Below are positions 44,068 to 53,624 of a stretch of DNA of 64,000 nt, piece by piece. Origin of the DNA: Gammaproteobacteria bacterium (GTDB taxonomy: Bacteria > Pseudomonadota > Gammaproteobacteria > Steroidobacterales > Woeseiaceae); assembly GCA_029884165.1 (NCBI GenBank), contig JAOUIH010000011.1, positions 1 to 64,000 of the forward strand, read 5' to 3'. Under the pieces are notes generated by a model. That model was given only the letters and a program-made list of their open reading frames with translations. It searched no databases and had not been told where the DNA came from. How positions within the stretch are numbered: position 1 is the first letter of the stretch; each line of letters opens with the position of its first letter. Both the position numbers and the translations under genes were made by a program.

Positions 44068-45411
44068 ATGAACACGAACGCCTGGACCGACCCGGCCCGC
44101 CTCGCGGCCCGCTACCCCGCGCATGTCGCGACCCTGCGGGCCCGCCACGACCGCGCGCTCGAAAAGGCCGGCGCGGGCCACGCGGTGATCTTCTCCGGCG
44201 CGCCGAAGCTGAAGTTCCTGGACGACAACTACTACGCGTTCCAGGCCAACCCGCACTTTGTTAGCTGGCTGCCGCTGACCGCTACGCCATATTGCTACCT
44301 GGTGTACACACCGGGCGAGACGCCGGTCCTGGTGTACTACCAGGAAAAGGACTACTGGCACCTGCCTCCCGCCTCACCGGCCGGCTACTGGACCGGCGAG
44401 TTCGACATCCGCGTCGTGCACCGGGTCGAGGACGTAGCGGCGCATTTACCCGAGGCTCAGGAGAAATGCATCCTGCTCGGCGAGATTGCCGACCCCGCGC
44501 ACGCTTTCGGCATCGAGCGTGTCAACCCGACCACCGTGCTCAACATGCTGCACTACGCGCGCTCGACCAAGACGGACTACGAGCTCGAGTGCATGCGCGC
44601 GGCCAGCCGCCGAGGCGTCACCGGGCACCGCGCGGCGGAGGCCGCGTTCCGCGAGGGCCGCTCCGAGTTCGATATCCACCTCGCCTACTGCCGAGCCGTC
44701 GGCCAGACGGAGCGGCAGCTGCCCTACGGCAATATCATCGCGTTGAATTCGCACGGGGCGGTGCTGCATTACCAGCACCAGTCGGCCGAGCGGCCGGCCG
44801 AGTACCGCTCCTTCCTGATCGACGCGGGCGCATCGGTCAATGGCTACGCATCGGACATCACGCGCACGCATGCGTTCGCAGACGACGAGTTCGCCGGGCT
44901 GGTCGCGCGTGTCGACCAGGTGCAGCAGGAGATCGTCGCGGACGTGCGTGCCGGCGCGGATTTCGCAGCGCTGCACGTCGGCACGCACCGCCGGATCGCG
45001 AAACTGCTCGCCGAGTTCGGCATCGTCCGCGGCTCGCCGGAGGCCCTGCTCGCGTACGGCGTGACCTCGGCGTTCTACCCGCACGGCCTCGGCCACCTGC
45101 TGGGCTTGCAGGTGCACGACGTGGCGGGGCTCGCGGCCGACGAGAACGGCACGATCATCGACCGGCCGTCCGGGCATCCCTACCTGCGGCTGACGCGCCG
45201 ACTGGTCGAGGGCATGGTGCTGACGATCGAGCCCGGCATCTACGTCATCGACATGCTGCTGGCCGAGCTGCGCGGCACGCCCGCCCACGCGATGGTCGAC
45301 TGGGAACGGCTGGAGTGGCTGCGTCCCTACGGCGGCATTCGCATCGAGGATAACGTGCGCGTGCTGGCCGACGGCTGCGAAAACCTGACGCGGGACGCGT
45401 TCGCGACATAG
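44068..45411 (+). CDS. pepQ: Xaa-Pro dipeptidase
   Basis: A 447-residue metallopeptidase of family M24, hydrolysing X-Pro dipeptides. Metal ligands are visible: Asp in FLIDAGASVNGYASDITRTHAF (two Asp), His in YPHGLGHLLGLQVHD, Glu in TIEPGIYVI and GIRIEDNVRV. The N-terminal domain up to about residue 165 is the creatinase-like part. It is divergent from ggt with a 114-bp gap. The start at 44068 (MNTNAWTDPARLAARYPAH) is taken rather than an ATG four codons earlier, which is at 44056. Confidence 0.95.
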   Translation: MNTNAWTDPARLAARYPAHVATLRARHDRALEKAGAGHAVIFSGAPKLKFLDDNYYAFQANPHFVSWLPLTATPYCYLVYTPGETPVLVYYQEKDYWHLPPASPAGYWTGEFDIRVVHRVEDVAAHLPEAQEKCILLGEIADPAHAFGIERVNPTTVLNMLHYARSTKTDYELECMRAASRRGVTGHRAAEAAFREGRSEFDIHLAYCRAVGQTERQLPYGNIIALNSHGAVLHYQHQSAERPAEYRSFLIDAGASVNGYASDITRTHAFADDEFAGLVARVDQVQQEIVADVRAGADFAALHVGTHRRIAKLLAEFGIVRGSPEALLAYGVTSAFYPHGLGHLLGLQVHDVAGLAADENGTIIDRPSGHPYLRLTRRLVEGMVLTIEPGIYVIDMLLAELRGTPAHAMVDWERLEWLRPYGGIRIEDNVRVLADGCENLTRDAFAT

Positions 45412-45528
45412 TTGGCCCGGTCGGGTCGCTTGCGGGGCGGGCTCCCAAGACAGCACCGCGGTTCCCGCAGGAGCTCGCCTTACGAGCGATCGATGCTGAT
45501 CGAAGCGCGCGTTCCCCGCGGCGATGGA

Positions 45529-46374
45529 TCAGCGGCCGCCCGCCTCCGCCTTCGCGCGCAGCTCCGCCTTGAGCCGCTTTTTCACGCGGGCGCCTTTCGC
45601 CTTCATCAAGGGCTGCAGCAGCCGGCTGATGGCGGGAAAGAGATAGCCCACGTAGGTAAGCAAGCCGCTCGCGGGCGGCATGGACCGCTCGCGCTTGTCG
45701 TTGATGCAGAGTTTGAAGATCTCGTCCGCCACTTGCGCCGCGGTGCTGATCGGCTGGGAGAACGTCAGGTCGGTGACCGAATCGATATTGCTCATGAGGA
45801 AGCCGGTGTCTATCGGTCCCGGCGAGACGGCCGCGAGCTTGATGCCACTGCCGTCGAGCTCGGCGCCCAGCGCGAACGTGAAGGCACGCAGGCCGAACTT
45901 GCTCGCGGAGTAGGTCGCCGCCCCGGGTACCGGTATGCGGCCCGAGAGCGATGCGACATTGATGATGGCCCCGCCGCCCGCCTCGCGGATGTACGGGATC
46001 GCCATGCGGCTCAGCAGGATCGGCGCCTTGAGATTCACGTCGAGCATGCGCCCGAGTTCCTCGACCGGCATGTTCTCCACCGCGCCCCGGCTGTGATAGC
46101 CGGCGTTGTTCACGAGGACGTGGACGGCGTGGAACTCGAACAGTGCCTTCTTGAACAGGTTCTGGCAGGCATCCGGGTCGGTGACATCCATCGGCACGAT
46201 CAGGACGCGGGCCTGGCCGCGCAGTTCTTCCGCCATGGCCTCCAGGTTCCTGCGGGTCCGCGCGACGAGCACCAGGTTCGCTCCTTCCGCGGCGAAGCGA
46301 CGCGCGGTCGCCGCACCGACGCCCTCGGATGCGCCGGTGATGATGACGGTCTTGTCTTCGAAATCGTGGTTCAT
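45529..46374 (-). CDS. Short-chain dehydrogenase/reductase
   Basis: A 281-residue SDR enzyme. The cofactor motif is TGASEGVG (13-20), the NNAG motif VLVNNAGYHS, catalytic Ser142 in ASLSG, and YSASK with Tyr155 and Lys159. The end after residue 240 (LFPAISRLLQPLMKAKGARVKKRLKAELRAKAEAGGR) is long and basic, a trait of membrane- or lipid-associated SDRs such as DltE/SadH-like proteins. The substrate is unknown. Cofactor type cannot be decided, though the Arg after the second strand favours NADP(H). It converges with pepQ. Confidence 0.9.
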   Translation of the reverse strand: MNHDFEDKTVIITGASEGVGAATARRFAAEGANLVLVARTRRNLEAMAEELRGQARVLIVPMDVTDPDACQNLFKKALFEFHAVHVLVNNAGYHSRGAVENMPVEELGRMLDVNLKAPILLSRMAIPYIREAGGGAIINVASLSGRIPVPGAATYSASKFGLRAFTFALGAELDGSGIKLAAVSPGPIDTGFLMSNIDSVTDLTFSQPISTAAQVADEIFKLCINDKRERSMPPASGLLTYVGYLFPAISRLLQPLMKAKGARVKKRLKAELRAKAEAGGR

Positions 46375-46505
46375 CGCTCCGGTCCCGCCGTGTTCTTGTT
46401 CTGCGTGTCGCCGCGGACGCGGCCCGCGCCATTGTACAGGCTGACCGCGGCAATCGCGGCGTGGTAACAGGACAGGAGTGCACTGCGCGGGCGAGCGCCC
46501 GCCGC

Positions 46506-46835
46506 TCAGAAGCCGATGTAGCCCCGGATCTTGCGCCAGAACGAGGACTCCCAGCCGTACACCTCGAGCTGGTCCGGCCCGAGCGTCGCGACGGGCAACT
46601 CCGTCGACTCGGGGATCTCTTCGTTGGCTGCATCCTCGGGCCGCAGTTCGAGCGCCTCGCGCGCCTTGCGCCCGCCGTCCGTCAGGCCGTCTACGGCGAG
46701 GCTCAGGTAGGGCAGGACCTCGTCGTCGACGATGGTGTCGAGGAACACGGCATCCGGATCGAACGCATCCTTGCCGAGCACGACGCACTCGGTGAACGTG
46801 GCGTCCTGGTTCATCGATCGGTCTTCCTTGGACAT
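46506..46835 (-). CDS. Small acidic protein, unknown
   Basis: A 109-residue soluble protein (or 102 if the ATG at 46814 is used): FTECVVLGKDAFDPDAVFLDTIVDDEVLPYLSLAVDGLTDGGRKAREALEL, ending VYGWESSFWRKIRGYIGF. Acidic throughout, with an aromatic-basic tail. No family recognised. It is preceded by an unusually long, base-paired upstream region (see 46836-47010) and lies downstream of no co-directional gene, so it is probably expressed alone. Confidence 0.6.
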   Translation of the reverse strand: MSKEDRSMNQDATFTECVVLGKDAFDPDAVFLDTIVDDEVLPYLSLAVDGLTDGGRKAREALELRPEDAANEEIPESTELPVATLGPDQLEVYGWESSFWRKIRGYIGF

Positions 46836-47010
46836 GCAGTCAATCTAGCGCTCGCGACCCGCCCATGCTGTGAGTGCCTTCACAAGATGGGCGATCGATA
46901 CTTTTGTCCTTCAAAACCATGAAGTTGTGCGCGCCCGGTCGGCACCGGCAGGGCTCCGTGGCGACCGGACTGCGAATGTGTCCCGCGAGGCAACCCTGCC
47001 GCCAAATTTA
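46836..47010 (-). promoter_or_regulatory. Structured leader region of the 46.5-kb acidic protein gene (candidate RNA element)
   Basis: Read on the minus strand, this stretch can fold into several stems: CGCCCAT/ATGGGCG with an inner TGTGA/TCACA (46860-46893); GGCAGGGTT/AGCCCTGCC with one G-U (46992-47000 with 46947-46955); and CCGGTCG/CGACCGG (46962-46968 with 46935-46941). The last two cannot form together except as a pseudoknot. A TTGACA-like and a CATAAAT-like sequence lie at its upstream end (around 47005-47015). Together they look like a leader with alternative folds. No known riboswitch class was recognised. Confidence 0.4.
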
Positions 47011-47107
47011 TGTCAAAGCCCGAGTGACTCCAAACCGGTGCCGGGGCCCGTGACTGCGGCGACTTGTAACAAATTGAAACCGAGCGCAAAGAACCGGGTT
47101 ACCCAGT

Positions 47108-47128
47108 AAAAAAACCGGCATCTGCCGG
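47108..47128 (-). terminator. Minus-facing intrinsic terminator between divergent genes
   Basis: On the minus strand CCGGCA-2 nt-TGCCGG is followed by seven T residues (47108-47114). It lies inside the gap between the leftward 46.5-kb gene and the rightward efflux operon, with no leftward gene upstream of it. It may end a short antisense or leader transcript. Confidence 0.6.
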
Positions 47129-47208
47129 GGTACACTTGCGTTCCTTGCGCGCGTCCCCGGGCCATGCTGCCGGCCGGAACCGCATCGGCACAGGACCGAA
47201 GAACGACA

Positions 47209-48300
47209 ATGAATACCGATACCGCCGGCCGCGTGCTGGCCCTGGTCTCCGCAGCCGCCATCCTGGCCGGCTGCCAGGCTGATGCCCCGGACGAGCGCGC
47301 CGGCCGCGGCCCGGGCGGCGGCGCCACGCGGGTCGTGACGGCGGTGCTGAAGGCTGAGCACCTGGTCGACGAGATCGAGGCCCTGGGCACGGCCCGGGCG
47401 AACGAGTCGATCGAGATCAAGCCGCGGCTCGCCAGTATCGTCACGCGGATCGCCTTCGGCGAGGGCGACGCCGTCCGTCGCGGCGACCTGCTGGTCGAGC
47501 TGGAGAACAGCGAGATCCGCGCCAACCTCGCCGTCGCCGAGGCCGCGCTGAGCGAGAGCCGCAGCAGCTACGAGCGCAGCCTGTCGCTGCGCCCCACCCA
47601 GGCGATCTCCGAGGCCAGCCTCGAACAGCTGCGCGCCGCGATGCAGGTGGACGAGGCGACGGTCGAGGCCGCGAAGGCGCGCCTGGCCAACACTTATATA
47701 AGGGCGCCGTTCGACGGCCGCGTCGGCCTGCGGCGCGTCAGCCCCGGCGGCTACGTCGATACCAGCACGGTGATCACGACGCTCGACGACACCGACCCGA
47801 TCAAGCTCGATTTCTCGATACCCGAGGCCTTCCTCGCCGTCGTCAGCGAGGGCATGGAGATCATCGCCCACAGCCTCGTCTACCCCGACCGGGACTTCCG
47901 CGGCATCGTCGACAGCATCGACACCCGGCTTGACCCGGTCTCGCGCTCGGTGATGGTGCGCGCCGTGATCTCGAACGCAGAGGCCGTATTGAAGCCGGGC
48001 ATGTTCATGACCGTGGACCTGCAGCAGGACCGCGGCGAAGTCGTCCTCGCCCCCGAGGAGGCCGTCGTGCCCGAAGCGGATCGGCAATACCTGTTCCTCG
48101 TCGAGAACGGCGTGGCCCGCAAGCGAGAGGTCGTGCTGGGCCGCCGGATGCCGGGATCGGTCGTGGTACTCGAGGGTGCCGGTCCGGGGGCGATCGTCGT
48201 TTCCGAAGGTACGCAGAAGTTACGGGACGGGATGCCCGTCGAGGTTGTCAACGAGATCACGCTACAGGACGGCGGGACCGGTTCCCCCTCCCGCCTCTAA
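47209..48300 (+). CDS. RND efflux membrane-fusion (adaptor) lipoprotein
   Basis: A 363-residue periplasmic adaptor with lipobox LAGC (Cys22), which links the RND pump to an outer-membrane channel. The lipoyl/beta-barrel layout is seen: RANESIEIKPRLASIVTRIAFGEGDAVRRGDLLVELENSEIRANL, a coiled hairpin of about residues 90-160, then TYIRAPFDGRVGLRRVSPGGYV and VFPxFR-like domain PGMFMTVDL. The start at 47209 (MNTDTAGRVLALVSAAA) fits the lipoprotein signal. Nine bases separate it from the pump gene; no outer-membrane-factor gene or regulator is adjacent. Confidence 0.95.
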   Translation: MNTDTAGRVLALVSAAAILAGCQADAPDERAGRGPGGGATRVVTAVLKAEHLVDEIEALGTARANESIEIKPRLASIVTRIAFGEGDAVRRGDLLVELENSEIRANLAVAEAALSESRSSYERSLSLRPTQAISEASLEQLRAAMQVDEATVEAAKARLANTYIRAPFDGRVGLRRVSPGGYVDTSTVITTLDDTDPIKLDFSIPEAFLAVVSEGMEIIAHSLVYPDRDFRGIVDSIDTRLDPVSRSVMVRAVISNAEAVLKPGMFMTVDLQQDRGEVVLAPEEAVVPEADRQYLFLVENGVARKREVVLGRRMPGSVVVLEGAGPGAIVVSEGTQKLRDGMPVEVVNEITLQDGGTGSPSRL

Positions 48301-48309
48301 GGTCGAGCC

Positions 48310-51300
48310 ATGCTGATTTCCGATCTGTCCGTCCGCCGGCCCGTGTTCGCCGCGGTGATTTCGCTGATCCTGGTCATCGTCGGCCTGATGGCGGCGACGA
48401 CCATGCCGATGCGTGAGTACCCGGACGTCCAGCAACCTATCGTCTCGATCGATACCCGCTACCGCGGCGCCGCCTCCGACATCGTCGAGCGCCGGGTCAC
48501 GCAGATCATCGAGGACCAGGTCGCCGGCATTTCCGGCATCGAGAAGATGTCCTCCGCCAGCTACGACGAACGCTCCTCCATTACGCTCGAGTTTTCCAGC
48601 GACCGCGACATCGACGGCGCGGCAAACGACGTGCGCGACCGGGTCTCCCGCATCCTGAACAACCTGCCCGACGAGGCGGATCCCCCGGAGGTTTCGAAGC
48701 GGGACAGCTCGGCCGCGACCACTATGTGGATCGACCTGTCGAGCGACCAGCGCTCGCTGATGGAGCTGTCCGATTACGCGCAGCGGTACATCGTCGACGC
48801 CCTGTCAATCGTCGAGGGCGTGGCTTTCGTGCGCGCCAGCGGCGAGCGCCGCAAGGCCATGCGGATCTGGGTCGACACCAAACGGCTGGCCGCCCGGGGA
48901 CTGACGGTCGGCGACATCGAGGACGCGCTGCGACGCGAGAACGTGCAGATCCCGTCCGGCCGGCTGGAGTCGAGCGCGCGCGAATTCACGCTGCGCACCG
49001 ACACCGGCATGACGACCGAGGAGGATTTCCGGCAGCTCGTGCTGGCGCGGGGCGCCGGCGATTACCTGGTGCGGCTCGGCGAAGTCGCAGACGTCGAGAT
49101 CGCCCCCGAGGACGACCGGAGCTTCTCGCGAACGAACGGGATCTCCGGCACGAGCCTCGGCATCATCCCGCAGGCGCAGGCCAATATCCTGCAGGTCAAC
49201 CGTGACGTCGCCCGGCGCATCGACGAGCTGCAGTCGACGCTCCCGCCGGACGTCTCGCTCTCGGTCAACGTCGACAACGCGATTTTCATCGCCGCTTCGC
49301 TGAAGGAAGTGGCCAAGGCCCTCGGGCTCGCGTTGCTGCTCGTATTCATCGTGATCTACTGCTTCATCGGGACGATCCGCGCGACGTTCATCCCGGCAAT
49401 AACGATCCCGATTTCGATCATCGCCTCGTTCGTCGTTATGGCGGCGCTGGGCTTCTCCATCAATACGCTGACGCTGCTCGGCTTCGTGCTAGCGATCGGG
49501 CTCGTGGTCGACGACGCGATCGTCGTCCTCGAGAACATCGTACGGCGCATCGAGAAGAAGGAGCCCGTGCTGCTCGCCGCGACGAACGGCAGCCGCGAGA
49601 TCGGTTTCGCCGTCATCGCGACGACGCTGGTCCTGGTCGCCGTGATCCTGCCGGTCTCGTTCATGCCTGGCAACGTCGGGCGCATCTTCGGCGAGTTCGG
49701 CATTTCGCTCGCGGCGGCGGTCTGCTTCTCGAGCCTCATCGCGCTGACGCTGGTGCCGATGCTGTCGTCCAAACTGTTTGCCACCGGGCTGCACAGGGGT
49801 CACGTAACTCATTGGATCGACAGCATATTCCGGGTCCTCGCGAGCGCCTACGAGCGGCTGGTGCGGCGCGTCATCGGCCACCCCTGGCTCGTCATCGGCG
49901 GCACGCTGCTGGTGTTCGGCGGCAGCCTGACGCTGCTGGGCAAGCTGCCGGTCGAGTACATGCCGCGGGAAGACCGCGCCTTCGTGATGGTGAACATCAC
50001 CGCGCCGGACGGCGCCAGCCTCGACTACACCCGCAAGTACGTCGAAGAGGTCGAGGCCATCATGGCCGCCGACGTAGAGAGCGGCGATGCCCTGCGCGTC
50101 ATGGCGCGGTCCGGCAGCTTCCGCGCCGGCGGCGACGTCAATACCGCAATGGTGTTCGCGCCGCTCGCCCCGTGGGACGAACGCGAGCGCGACGCCGAAG
50201 AGATCGTGCAGAGCTGGAACCGCCAGCTGCGCGACCTGCCAGGCGTTTCCGCCTTCGCGTTCGCGCCCGGAAGCTGGAGCATCGGCCAGAGCTCCCGTCC
50301 GCTGCAGATCGTGCTGGGCGGAACGGACTACGAGGAGCTGGCCCGCTGGCGCGACATCGTGATCGCCGAGGCGGAGAAGCTGCCGGGGCTGTCGAACCTG
50401 CAGTCGGATTACAACGAGCGCAAGCCAAAGATCGACGTCTCGATAGACCGCGACCGCGCAGCCGACCTCGGCGTGTCCCTCGGCAACGTGGGCCGCACGC
50501 TGGAGTCGATACTGGGCTCGCGGGTTGCCACAACCTTTATCGAACGTGGCGAGGAATACCGGGTCATCCTGCAGGGCGCCGACGAACGACGCCAGACGCC
50601 GAGCGACCTCGACACGATCTATGTCCGCTCCGACCGGTCCGGACAGTTGATACCGCTGTCCAACCTGGTAAAGCTTACCGAGGTGGCGGGCCCCGTCGAC
50701 CTGCGGCGCTTCGATCGCATGCGGGCTATCACGATCAGCGCGAGCCTGGGCGAGGGTTATTCGCTGGGCCAGGCCGTCGCGGACATGGAAGACATCATCC
50801 GCGAGCACCTGCCGGAAGCCGCGCGGATCAATTACGACGGCGAATCGCGCGACCTGAAGACCACCGGCAACGCGATCTACCTGACCTTCCTGCTCGCGCT
50901 CGTCATCGCCTACCTGGTGCTGGCCGCGCAATTCGAGAGCTTCAAGCACCCGCTGATCATCATGACGACGGTGCCTCTGGCGATCGCCGGCGGCCTGATC
51001 GGCCTGTACGTGTTCGGCGCGTCGATCAATGTGTTCAGCCAGATCGGCGCCGTGATGCTGATCGGCCTCGCGGCCAAGAACGGCATCCTGATCGTCGAAT
51101 TCGCCAACCAGCTGCGCGACCGCGGCGCCGAGTTCCGCGAGGCGGTGATCGAGTCCTCCGTGACGCGTCTGCGGCCGGTGCTGATGACCAGCCTGTGCAC
51201 GGCTTTCGGTGCGATGCCGCTGGTGATGGCCAGCGGCGCCGGCGCCATGTCCCGCCAGTCCATCGGCGCCGTCGTATTCTTCGGCGTGACCTTCTCCATG

Positions 51301-51441
51301 GTCCTGACGCTCGTCCTGGTGCCGACGGTCTATGCGCTGATCGCCCGGAAGTCCCATTCACCGGAATACATCGGCCAGATGATCGATCGTCTTACGGCGC
51401 GCGCCGCGGCAGAAGGCGGCACCGCTGCGACCTCGCCTTAG
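48310..51441 (+). CDS. RND family multidrug efflux pump (HAE1 type)
   Basis: A 1043-residue inner-membrane RND transporter, proton-driven and probably exporting hydrophobic drugs or other amphiphiles. The proton-relay aspartates lie in AIGLVVDDAIVVLENIVRR (TM4) and the matching Lys in IGLAAKNGILIVEFANQLRDRGAEFREAV (TM10). Paired repeats start with FLISDLSVRRPVFAAVI-like and the second periplasmic loop. It is immediately downstream of the adaptor gene. No tolC-like gene is next to it, so it must use a channel encoded elsewhere. Substrates cannot be deduced. Length is normal. Confidence 0.97.
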   Translation: MLISDLSVRRPVFAAVISLILVIVGLMAATTMPMREYPDVQQPIVSIDTRYRGAASDIVERRVTQIIEDQVAGISGIEKMSSASYDERSSITLEFSSDRDIDGAANDVRDRVSRILNNLPDEADPPEVSKRDSSAATTMWIDLSSDQRSLMELSDYAQRYIVDALSIVEGVAFVRASGERRKAMRIWVDTKRLAARGLTVGDIEDALRRENVQIPSGRLESSAREFTLRTDTGMTTEEDFRQLVLARGAGDYLVRLGEVADVEIAPEDDRSFSRTNGISGTSLGIIPQAQANILQVNRDVARRIDELQSTLPPDVSLSVNVDNAIFIAASLKEVAKALGLALLLVFIVIYCFIGTIRATFIPAITIPISIIASFVVMAALGFSINTLTLLGFVLAIGLVVDDAIVVLENIVRRIEKKEPVLLAATNGSREIGFAVIATTLVLVAVILPVSFMPGNVGRIFGEFGISLAAAVCFSSLIALTLVPMLSSKLFATGLHRGHVTHWIDSIFRVLASAYERLVRRVIGHPWLVIGGTLLVFGGSLTLLGKLPVEYMPREDRAFVMVNITAPDGASLDYTRKYVEEVEAIMAADVESGDALRVMARSGSFRAGGDVNTAMVFAPLAPWDERERDAEEIVQSWNRQLRDLPGVSAFAFAPGSWSIGQSSRPLQIVLGGTDYEELARWRDIVIAEAEKLPGLSNLQSDYNERKPKIDVSIDRDRAADLGVSLGNVGRTLESILGSRVATTFIERGEEYRVILQGADERRQTPSDLDTIYVRSDRSGQLIPLSNLVKLTEVAGPVDLRRFDRMRAITISASLGEGYSLGQAVADMEDIIREHLPEAARINYDGESRDLKTTGNAIYLTFLLALVIAYLVLAAQFESFKHPLIIMTTVPLAIAGGLIGLYVFGASINVFSQIGAVMLIGLAAKNGILIVEFANQLRDRGAEFREAVIESSVTRLRPVLMTSLCTAFGAMPLVMASGAGAMSRQSIGAVVFFGVTFSMVLTLVLVPTVYALIARKSHSPEYIGQMIDRLTARAAAEGGTAATSP

Positions 51442-51478
51442 GAAGCTGAGGCAGCGGGGCGGGCGCTTGTCGCATGCG

Positions 51479-51509
51479 AAAAAAAACCGGGCGATGCCCG
51501 GTTTTTTTT
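51479..51509. terminator. Bidirectional terminator between efflux and ribosomal operons
   Basis: Perfect 14-base arms AAAAAAAACCGGGC and GCCCGGTTTTTTTT around a GAT loop. Both strands give a GC stem followed by a T run, so it can terminate the rightward pump transcript and the leftward ribosomal transcript. Confidence 0.95.
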
Positions 51510-51527
51510 GTCTGTCGTACTGCCCGC

Positions 51528-51917
51528 CTACTCGGCTGCTGCCGTTTCGGCGACCTCGACTGGCCCGTCGACGAGTTGCACGAGCGCCATCGGCGCGGCG
51601 TCGCCCGGGCGTGGGCCCAGTTTCAGGATGCGCACGTAACCGCCGGGGCGCGGCTTGAAGCGCGGGCCCAGGTCCGTGAACAGCTTGCCGACCACTTCCT
51701 TGTCGCGCAGGCGATTGAAAGCCAGCCGGCGGTTTGCGACGCCATCTTCTTTCGCGAGCGTGATCAGCGGCTCGACTACCCGGCGCAGCTCCTTGGCTTT
51801 CGGCAGCGTGGTCTTGATCGTTTCATGACGCAGCAGCGACGCCGCCATGTTGCGATACATGGCCTTGCGGTGCGAGCTGTTGCGGCCGAGCTTACGGCCT
51901 GATTTTCTGTGACGCAT
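51528..51917 (-). CDS. rplQ: 50S ribosomal protein L17
   Basis: A 129-residue large-subunit protein. [20 protein letters not shown] is the invariant start, followed by [31 protein letters not shown]. It is the last gene of the leftward alpha part of the cluster and precedes the terminator at 51479. Length is typical for Gammaproteobacteria (127-130). Confidence 0.99.
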   Translation of the reverse strand: MRHRKSGRKLGRNSSHRKAMYRNMAASLLRHETIKTTLPKAKELRRVVEPLITLAKEDGVANRRLAFNRLRDKEVVGKLFTDLGPRFKPRPGGYVRILKLGPRPGDAAPMALVQLVDGPVEVAETAAAE

Positions 51918-51976
51918 GATACTTGCCTTCTAAGCGTGAGCCGTACGCGACGGTCCTCGTTCGTTACTGGTTGCTA

Positions 51977-52975
51977 TCAGACCAGGTCGTGCTCCGGGCG
52001 CAAGCTCGGCGGCGGCCAGTTCTCGAGCCGCATGCCGAGGCCGAGACCGTGGCCTTCGAGCACTTCCTTGATCTCGGTAAGCGACTTCTTGCCGAGGTTC
52101 GGCGTCCGAAGCAGCTCGACCTCGGTGCGCTGCACCAGGTCACCGATGTACATGATGTTCTCTGCCTTCAGGCAGTTCGCCGAACGGACGGTGAGCTCCA
52201 GCTCGTCGACCGGGCGCAGCAGGATCGGATCGACCTGGTTGTCGGAAACGGCGCCGGCGCCCTCTTCCTGGCCCTGCAGGTCGACGAACACCGACAGCTG
52301 GTCCTTCAGGATGCTGCCGGCCCGGCGGATTGCCTCTTCCGGGTCGATCGTGCCGTTCGTCTCGATATCGAGGATCAGCTTGTCCAGGTCGGTGCGCTGT
52401 TCTACGCGAGCCGCCTCGACGTCGTAGGTCACGCGGTGGACCGGGCTGAACGACGCGTCGAGCTGCAGCCGGCCGATCGGGCCCGCCTGCTCCTCGAAGG
52501 CCGGACGCTGCGTTGCCGGACGGTAGCCGCGGCCGCGCTCGACCTTCAGGTTCATGTTCAGCTGGCCGTCCTTCGTCAGGTTCGCGATGACGAGCTCGGG
52601 GTTCATGACCTCGACGTCATGGTCGAGCTGGATGTCGCCGGCCGTGACGGCGCCGGGGCCCTTCTTCGAGAGCCGCAGCTCGGCGGTGTCCCGCGTGTGC
52701 ATGCGTACGGCGACTCGCTTCAGGTTCAGCAGGATCTCGACCACGTCCTCCTGGACGCCTTCGATGCTGGTGTACTCGTGCAGCACGCCCTCGATCTCGG
52801 CTTCGACGATCGCGGCACCCGGCATGGAAGACAGAAGGATACGACGCAGCGCATTGCCCAGCGTATGGCCATAGCCGCGTTCGAACGGCTCGATGGTCAC
52901 CTTGGCATGCAGATCGTTGACCGGCGTCACCTTGACGGAGCGCGGCTTCAGAAATTCACTCACAGACTCGTGCAT
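51977..52975 (-). CDS. rpoA: DNA-directed RNA polymerase subunit alpha
   Basis: A 332-residue RNA polymerase alpha subunit. N-terminal assembly domain: [44 protein letters not shown]-terminal domain: [49 protein letters not shown], which contacts UP elements and activators. It lies between rpsD and rplQ in the standard alpha-operon order. Start at 52975 ([16 protein letters not shown]). Confidence 0.99.
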   Translation of the reverse strand: MHESVSEFLKPRSVKVTPVNDLHAKVTIEPFERGYGHTLGNALRRILLSSMPGAAIVEAEIEGVLHEYTSIEGVQEDVVEILLNLKRVAVRMHTRDTAELRLSKKGPGAVTAGDIQLDHDVEVMNPELVIANLTKDGQLNMNLKVERGRGYRPATQRPAFEEQAGPIGRLQLDASFSPVHRVTYDVEAARVEQRTDLDKLILDIETNGTIDPEEAIRRAGSILKDQLSVFVDLQGQEEGAGAVSDNQVDPILLRPVDELELTVRSANCLKAENIMYIGDLVQRTEVELLRTPNLGKKSLTEIKEVLEGHGLGLGMRLENWPPPSLRPEHDLV

Positions 52976-52993
52976 GGGTCTAAACCCTCCTGA

Positions 52994-53614
52994 CTATTTC
53001 GAGTACAGCTCGACGACGAGGTTTTCGTTGATATCCGGGAGGATGTCCTCACGATCCGGCAACGACTTCAGTACGCCCGTCATCTTCTTCGCGTCGACCT
53101 CGACCCAGTCCGGCAAGCCGACCTGGCCCGCAATCTCGACCGCGTGCTGAATGCGAAGCTGCTTCCGCGCCTTTTCGCGAATACCGACAGAGTCGCCGGC
53201 GCTCACCTGGGCGGATGGAATGTTCACTATCTTGCCGTTTACCTCGACGCCCTTGTGGCTGACGAGCTGGCGGGCCTCCGCGCGCGTCGCGGCGAAGCCC
53301 ATGCGATAGACGACGTTATCCAGGCGGCCCTCGAGCAGGCGGAGCAGGTTTTCACCCGTCGAGCCCTTCGTCTGGGATGCCTTCTTGTAGTAGTTACGGA
53401 ACTGGCGCTCGAGCACCCCGTACATGCGGCGGAGCTTCTGCTTCTCGCGTAGCTGCAACCCGTAGTCGGACAGGCGCGGGCGACGCTGGGCAGCACCGCC
53501 CGGCGGAACTTCGAGCTTGCACTTCGACTCGAGCGGACGTACGCCGCTCTTCAAAAACAGATCCGTGCCTTCGCGACGGGTCAGTTTGCACTTTGGTCCA
53601 AGATATCTTGCCAT
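52994..53614 (-). CDS. rpsD: 30S ribosomal protein S4
   Basis: A 206-residue primary 16S rRNA-binding protein. [20 protein letters not shown] is the standard start; the S4 domain ([31 protein letters not shown]) binds RNA. In many Gammaproteobacteria S4 autoregulates this operon; no separate leader can be judged here. It is followed by rpoA 18 bases on. Confidence 0.99.
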   Translation of the reverse strand: MARYLGPKCKLTRREGTDLFLKSGVRPLESKCKLEVPPGGAAQRRPRLSDYGLQLREKQKLRRMYGVLERQFRNYYKKASQTKGSTGENLLRLLEGRLDNVVYRMGFAATRAEARQLVSHKGVEVNGKIVNIPSAQVSAGDSVGIREKARKQLRIQHAVEIAGQVGLPDWVEVDAKKMTGVLKSLPDREDILPDINENLVVELYSK

Positions 53615-53624
53615 TACTGAGCCT

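Noticed and set aside
46836-47208. Cobalamin or cyclic-di-GMP riboswitch in the 46.8-47.2 kb gap
   Set aside because: None of the conserved core strings of these classes could be recognised, so I describe it only as a structured leader.
49489-51357. 622-codon minus-strand frame inside the RND pump
   Set aside because: Mirror of the pump gene's codon pattern; composition (His, Gln, Asp, Arg) is typical of antisense frames and no motif is present.
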